Under the pieces are notes generated by a model. That model saw only the letters and a program-made list of their open reading frames with translations, did no database searches and was not told the origin of the DNA. Shown piece by piece: positions 1-5,854 of a DNA stretch of 10,370 bases. This DNA comes from Planctomycetota bacterium (GTDB taxonomy: Bacteria; Planctomycetota; UBA8742; SKZP01; JAIOTL01), in NCBI GenBank assembly GCA_021106775.1, contig JAIOTL010000031.1, forward strand, positions 1 through 10,370. Reading direction: 5' to 3'. The position numbers and the translations under genes were made by a program. Position 1 is the first letter of the stretch. The number at the start of each line of letters is the position of its first letter.

Positions 1-561
1 GAGAATCCTGAAAAGCCCGAACCTGAAATCGATGTTGCAATGATATTGAACGATTATCTAAAATACGAAATTATCAATAAGCAGATATTCTCTGATTTCG
101 CACCAAAAAATCCGGTTACAGTAGGCGAAAGCTGGTTGATTTCGATGAATAAATTTCATGGATTTGACAATCACATCGAAGGAATCGAAAGTGAAGGCGA
201 TGGGAAAAAAGCTCCTGAAGGTGCTGATGCTCCTGAAGGTGAGACAAAAGAAGAAAACAAAGACAAAGTAAAATTTACTCTTGAAAAGGTTGAGAGTAAG
301 GATGATATGGAAATCGCCACAATCAACTTCACACAGAAAATGGAATCATCTGATACCTTCAAAATGGACAAAGATACTGAAGAAACATTGGAAAACGCAC
401 ATACACTTACGGGGACAGTACTTTTTGACGTAAGAAACAAGCGAATCCTGAGTACAACAATATCAATTGAAAGCAACTCATTATCATTGCGCAATAAAAA
501 ACAATTTGCCAAATCCTTGATGAAACATGTTTCGAAATCTGAATTTAAATATGCGAAGTAA
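1..561 (+). CDS. C-terminal part of an unrecognised protein with an acidic low-complexity insert (5' partial)
   Basis: The frame is open from base 1 (ENPEKPEPEIDVA...) and ends with TAA at 559-561, so the gene starts before the window; the ATG at 40 is probably internal. Seen directly: a 'PKNPVTVGESW' motif, a low-complexity stretch rich in Glu, Lys, Gly and Ala containing two APEG blocks (211-240), then an alternating hydrophobic/polar C-terminal half with 'TGTVLFDVRNKRILSTT' that looks like beta structure. The pairing of a 'vGesW' motif with a later 'G...fD...g.i' motif recalls secreted proteins of the DUF6263 type, but that is a weak guess from memory. No membrane segment or catalytic motif is visible. 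It is convergent with kdsA, about 700 bp away. I see no convincing terminator directly after it: the AACCTTAAGGTT palindrome at 560-571 has no loop and only a short T run. Confidence 0.75.
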   Translation, partial: ENPEKPEPEIDVAMILNDYLKYEIINKQIFSDFAPKNPVTVGESWLISMNKFHGFDNHIEGIESEGDGKKAPEGADAPEGETKEENKDKVKFTLEKVESKDDMEIATINFTQKMESSDTFKMDKDTEETLENAHTLTGTVLFDVRNKRILSTTISIESNSLSLRNKKQFAKSLMKHVSKSEFKYAK

Positions 562-604
562 CCTTAAGGTTTTGCCTTTGAGATACAGAGACCACATCAC
601 CTTT

Positions 605-638
605 GTCATTCTGAGTGAATGAAATGACCGAAAAATCC
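605..638 (+). repeat. Degenerate copy of the GTCATTCTGA...AATCC dispersed repeat
   Basis: It starts with GTCATTCTGAGTGAATGA and ends with AAAAATCC, the same two ends as the copies at 755-801 and (inverted) 1035-1064, with a different middle. Repeats opening with GTCATTCTGA and closing with GAATCC are, from general experience, common in intergenic regions of unrelated bacteria. The function is unknown. Confidence 0.5.
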
Positions 639-646
639 ATCTTCAT

Positions 647-677
647 CTTGTCATTCCCAACTTGATTGGGAATCCAG
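647..677 (+). repeat. Hairpin repeat, CTTGTCATTCC...GGAATCCAG family (copy 1)
   Basis: The conserved ends CTTGTCATTCC and GGAATCCAG surround a perfect 8-bp stem: ATTCCCAA (653-660), loop CTTGA, TTGGGAAT (666-673). A second copy at 8092-8121 has the same ends but a different inner stem (CCTGC/GCAGG in place of CCCAA/TTGGG), so pairing is kept while the sequence changes. This marks a mobile or dispersed palindromic repeat. It is not followed by a T run and is not a typical terminator. Confidence 0.7.
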
Positions 678-702
678 GAGATTTTTGCCACGGAGACACA
701 GA

Positions 703-866
703 GGCAGGTAAACCTGCTTTTCTTTCCATCCCTTTGCATATGTCACGAAACCTTGTCATTCTGAATGGAACGAGCAAAGTGAGTAAAATGAAGAATCCAG
801 GCAAGTAAACCTGCTTTTCTTTCCATCCCTTTGCATGTGTCACGAAACCTTGTCGTTCTGAATGGA
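703..866 (+). repeat. Direct repeat, two 67-bp copies at a 97-bp period
   Basis: Copy 1 is 703-769 and copy 2 is 800-866. They differ at three positions only (707/804 g to a, and two further single-base transitions in the CATATGT/CATGTGT and TCATT/TCGTT segments). Each copy starts with GGCAGGTAAACCTGCTTTTCT or a variant, which carries a small hairpin (GCAGG-TAAA-CCTGC) and a T run, and ends in the GTCATTCTGAATGGA start of another repeat family. The same GGCAGGTAAACCTGCTTTT module opens the tandem repeat at 5664-5853, so it is a building block used at more than one place in the window. Sequence after 866 is only a diverged continuation. Confidence 0.85.
755..801 (+). repeat. GTCATTCTGA...GAAGAATCCAGG dispersed repeat, direct copy
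   Basis: It opens with GTCATTCTGAATGGA, contains GAGCAAAG and closes with GAAGAATCCAGGC. Apart from a longer middle it matches the reverse complement of 1035-1064. It bridges the two copies of the 97-bp-period repeat, which suggests the unit that duplicated was hairpin module plus dispersed repeat together. Confidence 0.65.
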
Positions 867-1034
867 GTGACGCGAAGCAAACGAGTGAAGCGGACGAAGT
901 CCTTTAATTATCCAGGATGGTCATATTCGATGCAGAGAATAATGAAATATTTAGTTCCAATGAAAACAATGATTAAGGTTCAGAATTTTTCATACATAGT
1001 AAATATAACGTAATCCATGCTTTTAGTTTCGCTA

Positions 1035-1064
1035 GCCTGGATTCTTCGCTTTGCTCAGAATGAC
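1035..1064 (-). repeat. GTCATTCTGA...GAAGAATCCAGG dispersed repeat, inverted copy
   Basis: On the minus strand it reads GTCATTCTGAGCAAAGCG followed by AAGAATCCAGGC, a compact version of the copy at 755-801. Both ends and the inner GAGCAAAG agree. The opposite orientation of the two copies makes a ~300-bp inverted arrangement; I see no gene between them. Confidence 0.7.
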
Positions 1065-1092
1065 TTTAAAAGATATTTTCAAATATAACCTA

Positions 1093-1269
1093 GGCAGTGT
1101 TTGAAAAATAGTTATGATTGAATTTTATCAGATTTGCGTGAGATTCGGAATTTCTAATTGAAGAACGCCGCAGGTTAAGCCAAAGCTTCATTGAGGACGT
1201 TTTGAGTGATGAAATTTTGAAGATTGCATGAAGCTGGTAAAATGCACAAAAGTAGTTTCAAACACAGCC
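1093..1269. mobile_element. MITE-like element, 177 bp, imperfect terminal inverted repeats, TA target duplication
   Basis: The left end CTAGGCAGTGTTTGAAA (1090-1106) and the right end TTTCAAACACAGCCTAG (1256-1272) are inverted repeats matching at 16 of 17 positions. Read as a transposon, the arms start GGCAGTGTTTGAAA and the flanks are TA on both sides (1091-1092 and 1270-1271), a possible target duplication; because CTAG is itself palindromic, the exact border could be two bases further out. There is room for no transposase. Inside are an 8-bp stem (AGCTTCAT 1184-1191 / ATGAAGCT 1228-1235) and a 29-codon frame at 1142-1231 with no start codon. TA or CTAG targets fit IS630/Tc1 or some IS5-family elements, but no parent can be named from the sequence. 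The right border falls in the kdsA stop codon. Confidence 0.6.
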
Positions 1270-2135
1270 TAGCCTGCGAAAAAGGTTGTTCTGACAAAAT
1301 CTGACAATTTCATCAATGTGGTTGCGAATTCCTCGAATTTATCCAGCGGCAAAGAGTTTGCGCCGTCGCTTTTCGCTTTTTCAGGATTCGGATGCGTTTC
1401 TACAAAAATTCCGTTTACACCCGCAGCAACCGCCGCCCTTGCAAGCACTGGAATCATAGTAACATCCCCACTCGACTTATCACCCGCACCCGCTGGCTCT
1501 TGTACAGAATGTCCCGCATCATAAATCACTGGTTGTCCAAGCCTCTGCATAATTGCGACTCCGCGGAAATCTGTAACAAGATTTTTGTAGCCGAAACTTG
1601 TCCCGCGGTCAGCAAAAACCACCTGTTCGTTGCCTGATGACGCTATTTTGTTGTAAACATGCTTCATATCTTCAGGCGCGAGGAACTGTCCCTTTTTGAC
1701 GTTGACAGGTTTGCCTGTTTTTCCTGCTTCGACGAGTAAATCCGTTTGCCTGCAGAGAAATGCTGGGATTTGCAGCATATCGACAACTTCTGCCACTTGC
1801 TCGACGTGGGAGACTTCGTGGATGTCAGTAAGCACCGGGATGTCGAGCTTCCAGCGTATTTCCTTCAAAACCTTAAGCCCACGCTCAATCCCGATACCCC
1901 TGAAATTTCCTATGCTTGAGCGATTGGCTTTATCAAAAGATGCCTTGAAAACAAATGGAATCTGGTTTCTGTATGCAATTTCCTTGAGTTCACGCGCGAT
2001 TTCAAAAGTTGATTCTTCGCTTTCAATGACGCATGGACCTGCAATGAAAACAATGGGATTTTCGTTGCCGATTGTAATGTTATCTACATTTATTTCATTT
2101 GTTCTAAGCGGTGCGGAAAAAGTATCAATCTGCAT
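1269..2135 (-). CDS. kdsA: 3-deoxy-D-manno-octulosonate 8-phosphate synthase, metal-dependent class
   Basis: Makes Kdo-8-phosphate from phosphoenolpyruvate and D-arabinose 5-phosphate in the cytoplasm, the committed step to the Kdo of the lipopolysaccharide inner core. The 288 residues are full length for the family and form one TIM-barrel domain. Visible family motifs: AGPCVIES (32-39), FKASFDKANRSS (63-74), IPAFLCRQTDLL (123-134), NVKKGQFLAP (145-154), DAGHSVQ (206-212), ETHPNPEKAKSDG (246-258). The residue that is Asn26 in the metal-free E. coli enzyme is Cys35 here, and the other expected metal ligands are present (His209, Glu246, Asp257), so I infer the metal-dependent class as in Aquifex. 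The more usual DATHSVQ is DAGHSVQ. The ATG at 2135 has an AAGGAA ribosome binding site five bases upstream (2141-2146 on the plus strand). No other Kdo gene is adjacent. The TAG stop overlaps the end of the MITE-like element. Confidence 0.97.
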   Translation of the reverse strand: MQIDTFSAPLRTNEINVDNITIGNENPIVFIAGPCVIESEESTFEIARELKEIAYRNQIPFVFKASFDKANRSSIGNFRGIGIERGLKVLKEIRWKLDIPVLTDIHEVSHVEQVAEVVDMLQIPAFLCRQTDLLVEAGKTGKPVNVKKGQFLAPEDMKHVYNKIASSGNEQVVFADRGTSFGYKNLVTDFRGVAIMQRLGQPVIYDAGHSVQEPAGAGDKSSGDVTMIPVLARAAVAAGVNGIFVETHPNPEKAKSDGANSLPLDKFEEFATTLMKLSDFVRTTFFAG

Positions 2136-2303
2136 AACTATTCCTTAATCCTCAAGAAAAAACAATTATAATTATAATCTCATTTCGAATGAACAATGGC
2201 AATTTGAGTTTAATTTTCATTCATTTGAAATTTTGAGTAGAATATGCTCAAACTTTGTTAAAATATGTTGGTTTTTGTACATTATCTGAGATTTGGAGGA
2301 ATT
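2136..2303. promoter_or_regulatory. Divergent upstream region of kdsA and the secreted-protein gene
   Basis: AT-rich spacer that must carry both promoters. Minus strand: two adjacent TATAAT hexamers (2165-2176) are good -10 candidates for kdsA, without a clear -35 at the right distance. Plus strand: TAAAAT (2259-2264) is a possible -10. A 21-bp inverted repeat, TTTGAG-N9-CTCAAA (2232-2252), lies just upstream of it, with another TTTGAG at 2203-2208; this could be an operator, but short AT-rich palindromes arise by chance. The plus gene has a strong GGAGGA site (2295-2300) that selects the ATG at 2304. Confidence 0.35.
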
Positions 2304-3824
<1,521 letters not shown>

Positions 3825-3850
3825 TTCTTAAAATTCACGTTAAATTTTTT

Positions 3851-3880
3851 GCCGACCTCATTTTTGGTCGGCATTTTTTT
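3851..3880 (+). terminator. Intrinsic terminator of the secreted-protein gene
   Basis: A perfect 7-bp stem, GCCGACC (3851-3857) and GGTCGGC (3866-3872), with an 8-base loop TCATTTTT, followed by A and seven T residues (3874-3880). It lies 26 bases after the stop codon at 3824. The reverse strand has no T run after the stem, so it acts on plus-strand transcripts. Confidence 0.93.
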
Positions 3881-3891
3881 GTTAATATAAT
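3864..3891 (+). promoter_or_regulatory. Possible promoter of the four-gene cluster
   Basis: A perfect TATAAT (3886-3891) lies 21 bases before the acetyltransferase ATG. The only -35-like hexamer at a fitting distance is TTGGTC (3864-3869, 16-base spacer), which overlaps the preceding terminator. Transcription would start near 3898. The -10 is good, the -35 is weak. Confidence 0.35.
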
Positions 3892-3912
3892 ATTGTCTTT
3901 CGAGAGCGGATT

Positions 3913-4482
3913 ATGAACATCGAACATGTATTCAGCCATTTACCGACACTTAAAACCAACCGTCTGATTCTGCGCAAAATGAAGCTTTCGGACGCTCAGG
4001 ACATTTTCGATTATGCATCTGACCATGAAGTTAGCAAAACCACCAATTGGAGTGCTCACAACGTGCTTGAGGACTCGAAAACCTATCTTAAATCGATGCT
4101 CAAACGCTATTCGTACAATCAGGCGAGTGAATGGGGCATTGTGCATAAAAAAAGCGGGAAAATGATAGGCACTTGCGGGTTTACAGCATGGATTCCGGGG
4201 TATTACAAAGGCGAAATAGGATATTCGCTAGCACAAAAGTTCTGGAATCTAGGTTTAACAACAGAAGCCATCCGAAAAGTGATAGAATTCGGGTTCACCA
4301 AAATTAAACTTAACAGGATAGAAGCACGATGTTGGCTTAACAATCCAGCATCGGAGCGGGTGATGCAAAAGGTTGGCATGCAATTTGAAGGTTCTTTGCG
4401 CGAAACAATGTTTGTGAAAAAAAGATTCCGAACCCTTAAGCTGTATTCAATATTAGCATCAGATTACAATAACCTGGAATAA
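3913..4482 (+). CDS. GNAT-family N-acetyltransferase, RimJ/RimL type
   Basis: Transfers an acetyl group from acetyl-CoA to an amine; the substrate cannot be read from the sequence. The 189 residues match the usual length. N-terminal 'LKTNRLILRKMKLSDAQDIF' (13-32) is the typical opening of the RimJ/RimL group (Acetyltransf_3). 'GEIGYSLAQKFWNLGLTTEA' (100-119) is the acetyl-CoA pyrophosphate-binding region, in which the common WGkGyatEA appears as WNLGLTTEA, and 'NPASERVMQKVGM' (144-156) with 'FEGSLRE' (158-164) is the C-terminal motif. The ribosome binding site (GAGAGCGGA before ATG) is modest. It is the first gene of a tight cluster, 9 bp from the next. Members of this group acetylate ribosomal protein N-termini, but also antibiotics and small molecules, so I give no symbol. 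Confidence 0.92.
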   Translation: MNIEHVFSHLPTLKTNRLILRKMKLSDAQDIFDYASDHEVSKTTNWSAHNVLEDSKTYLKSMLKRYSYNQASEWGIVHKKSGKMIGTCGFTAWIPGYYKGEIGYSLAQKFWNLGLTTEAIRKVIEFGFTKIKLNRIEARCWLNNPASERVMQKVGMQFEGSLRETMFVKKRFRTLKLYSILASDYNNLE

Positions 4483-4491
4483 AGGAACAAC

Positions 4492-5031
4492 ATGCACCAA
4501 GAATTAACACTGACCCAAGGAGCAAAGCTGATTGCACCGAACATTTACGCGCTTGTAACCTGCCTTGATTCAAATGGAAAACCCAACGCTATCGGCGTAA
4601 GCTGGGTTACGCGCACATCAATCGACCCCTACCTTATACTGATTTCCATAGCATTTACACGTTATTCGCATGATGCAATTGCGCAAAGCGGCGAATTCGT
4701 GATAAACTATCCAACAGAGGAACAAGCTGCAGGTGCTTGGCTTTGTGGAGTTGAATCCGGGAGAGAACAAAATAAGATTGAAAAAGCTGGATTGAAATTA
4801 ATTGATTCCAAAATTATCAAAACACCAACAATTGCAGACGTAACTGTGGCATTTGAATGTAAAACTGTTAGCAGCTTTGTTACCGGTGATCATACTGTTT
4901 TCGTGGGTGAGGTTGTTGCTGTAACTGGAGATCCGGAGAAGAGTAAACATTTGTTTGTTACTGCAAATGCGAGTTTGATAAGTCTCGATTTTAATGGAAA
5001 CATTAATCAAAACATTGAAAAAAACAGGTAA
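4492..5031 (+). CDS. Flavin reductase-like protein (FMN-binding split barrel)
   Basis: Family members bind FMN and use NAD(P)H to reduce free flavin or act as small flavoproteins in the cytoplasm; the partner here is unknown. The 179 residues are a single split-barrel domain of normal length. Visible motifs: 'LVTCLDSNGKPNAIGVSWV' (21-39), 'DPYLILISIAFTRYSHD' (45-61), 'GEFVINYP' (67-74), 'PTIADVTVAFECK' (112-124) and 'GDHTVFVGEVVAV' (132-144), all typical of the flavin_reduct family. AAAGGA (4482-4487) precedes the ATG and the gap to the acetyltransferase is 9 bp, so the two are probably cotranscribed. It could also be one of the family's members without a known reductase activity. Confidence 0.93.
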   Translation: MHQELTLTQGAKLIAPNIYALVTCLDSNGKPNAIGVSWVTRTSIDPYLILISIAFTRYSHDAIAQSGEFVINYPTEEQAAGAWLCGVESGREQNKIEKAGLKLIDSKIIKTPTIADVTVAFECKTVSSFVTGDHTVFVGEVVAVTGDPEKSKHLFVTANASLISLDFNGNINQNIEKNR

Positions 5032-5036
5032 CCCCA

Positions 5037-5255
5037 TTGAAACTCCTTATTCTTGTCTTTTCCGGCATAATTGCAGTTTTTTCCGGCTGCACAATCAATA
5101 CAAAGGTTGAAGAGTGGCGTTTCGTTAGCGAGTCGTTCAACAGAATCAGTGCTCCTGTGCTCAATAAAACTCACCTGACATCTGATTTCGACGATACAGG
5201 CAATAAAAAACTTGGGATTTCCAAAAAATTTCCTGATTCATCAACACTTCTGTGA
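5037..5255 (+). CDS. Small putative lipoprotein
   Basis: 72 residues from a TTG start at 5037, five bases after the flavin reductase stop, with AGGT (5026-5029) as a weak ribosome binding site; no ATG is available in frame. MKLLILVFSGIIAVFSGC is a lipoprotein signal: one basic residue, a hydrophobic stretch, then Cys18. The lipobox FSGC is slightly atypical because Phe replaces the usual Leu/Val/Ile at -3. The mature part of about 55 residues is polar, with no domain I recognise. The stop overlaps the GTG start of the YidD-like gene (GTGA, 5252-5255), which suggests translational coupling and perhaps a joint role in the envelope (inference). Confidence 0.72.
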   Translation: MKLLILVFSGIIAVFSGCTINTKVEEWRFVSESFNRISAPVLNKTHLTSDFDDTGNKKLGISKKFPDSSTLL

Positions 5256-5620
5256 AAAATCAAAAAAAAAGCCTTAAAACTGAGTCAGCAAAAAAATATA
5301 ATTCGTTCTCACCCCCAAAGTTTCTCGCGCTGGGACTTTTAAAATTCTATCAAACCGTGCTAACTCAAGGCATAAAAACAAGCTGTCCATTCTGTATCAC
5401 CTGCTCGTCATATTCGGTGAAAGCCCTAAAACAATACGGCATTATTCTCGGTTACATCATGACCATCGACCGTCTGCTGCGCTGCAATCGTAGTGCAGGC
5501 AACAAATACTTCATCTTTGCAGCTCAACCAACCTCAAGAAATTCCAGCCGACGAAGAATCTGTTTTATTGACGAACCGGCAAATAACAATATTTTTAACC
5601 GTAAAGTGCGCAAAAAATAA
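5252..5620 (+). CDS. yidD: YidD-family protein (membrane protein insertion efficiency factor), divergent
   Basis: YidD proteins lie at the inner membrane and assist YidC-dependent insertion of membrane proteins. Residues 27-90 match the family: 'LGLLKFYQTVLTQGIKTSC', 'CPFCITCSSYSVKALKQYG' (45-63), then 'RLLRCN' (74-79). The family signature is C-x-F-x-P-[TS]-C-S; here it reads CPFCITCS, with Ile for the conserved Pro and an extra Cys (C45-x2-C48-x2-C51), plus Cys78. The lysine-rich N-terminus (1-22) and the basic tail (95-122) are longer than in typical 70-90-residue members. The GTG start overlaps the lipoprotein stop by four bases and has no ribosome binding site of its own, so it probably depends on upstream translation. 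It does not sit in the common rpmH-rnpA-yidD-yidC cluster, at least within the window. Confidence 0.82.
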   Translation: MKNQKKSLKTESAKKYNSFSPPKFLALGLLKFYQTVLTQGIKTSCPFCITCSSYSVKALKQYGIILGYIMTIDRLLRCNRSAGNKYFIFAAQPTSRNSSRRRICFIDEPANNNIFNRKVRKK

Positions 5621-5660
5621 AACACATTGAAGATTCTCACTCACTTTATACGTTAAAATA

Positions 5661-5681
5661 GAAGGCAGGTAAACCTGCTTT
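5661..5681 (+). terminator. Terminator-like hairpin after the four-gene cluster
   Basis: GCAGG (5665-5669), loop TAAA, CCTGC (5674-5678), followed by TTTTT; G-U and A-U pairs from 5662-5664 with the T run can lengthen the stem to eight. It lies 40 bases after the yidD stop. The stem is short but G+C-rich and the T run is good, so some termination is likely. It is also the opening module of the tandem repeat, and occurs again, less well paired, at 5760-5777, 703-719 and 800-816. Confidence 0.55.
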
Positions 5682-5853
5682 TTCTCACGACATCGACAAT
5701 AGGATTCGAGAGTTATTTGACCTAATGACGGTGTTGTAAACTTAATCCAGCGGAGCTGGACAGGTAAACCTGCTTTTTCTCACGACATCGCAATAGGATT
5801 CGAGAGTTATTTGACCTACTGACGATGTCGTAAACTTAATCCAGCGGAGCTGG
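5664..5853 (+). repeat. Tandem ~95-bp structured repeat, two copies, upstream of the transglutaminase gene
   Basis: Copy 1 (5666-5759) and copy 2 (5761-5853) differ by three substitutions and one deleted base. Each has three inverted-repeat modules: the CAGG-TAAA-CCTG hairpin with T run; a 9-bp stem (5687-5695 with 5729-5737; 5782-5790 with 5823-5831) around a ~32-base loop that itself has TAGG/CCTA; and CCAGC-GGA-GCTGG (5747-5759; 5841-5853). Two of the three substitutions fall in the 9-bp stem and turn G-C and A-U pairs into G-U pairs, so a plus-strand RNA keeps all nine pairs in both copies, whereas the minus-strand RNA would not. This suggests selection on a plus-strand RNA, though two changes are few. 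It fills most of the 234-bp spacer between yidD and the next gene. Confidence 0.9.
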
Positions 5854-5854
5854 T
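5841..5854 (+). promoter_or_regulatory. Ribosome binding site inside a hairpin at the end of the repeat
   Basis: GGAG (5846-5849) lies five bases before the ATG at 5855 and is the only Shine-Dalgarno candidate. It forms the loop and first stem base of CCAGC-GGA-GCTGG (5841-5853), which ends one base before the start codon. The hairpin is 5 bp with a 3-base loop, so it could moderately restrict ribosome access. The binding site is part of the repeat unit itself, present in copy 1 too, where no start codon follows. Confidence 0.6.

Larger units (their letters stand above)
562..1268. other. Gene-free repeat-rich region between convergent genes
   Basis: About 700 bases lie between the stop of the first gene and the stop of kdsA. 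The short open frames here (for example 831-1013) lack ribosome binding sites and run through repeat sequence, so I do not call genes. The stretch holds several dispersed repeat copies (605-638, 647-677, 755-801, 1035-1064), a 67-bp direct repeat at a 97-bp spacing (703-866), and a MITE-like element (1093-1269), all listed separately. The text at 686-703 ('tgccacggagacacagag') also looks like repeat sequence. Bases 867-1034 show a degraded continuation of the repeat to about 915, then nothing I can identify. Confidence 0.75.

Noticed and set aside
560..571. AACCTTAAGGTT palindrome after the first gene as terminator
   Set aside because: It has no loop, is A+T-rich and has only a short T run, so it would not form a stable hairpin.
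703..866. Repeats in 562-1068 as a CRISPR array
   Set aside because: There are only two copies of 67 bases at a 97-base period with no regular spacers and no cas gene in the window.
831..1013. 60-codon open frame on the plus strand in the repeat-rich spacer
   Set aside because: It starts inside a repeat copy, has no ribosome binding site and resembles no protein family; it is a chance frame.
1142..1231. Frame without start codon inside the MITE-like element (DSEFLIEERRRLSQ...) as a gene remnant
   Set aside because: It looks somewhat protein-like but has no start, is 29 codons long and cannot be linked to any family; kept only as a note in the element entry.
2232..2252. TTTGAG-N9-CTCAAA as a named operator (for example an SOS box)
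   Set aside because: It matches no operator consensus I know, and short AT-rich inverted repeats are expected by chance; mentioned only as a possible site.
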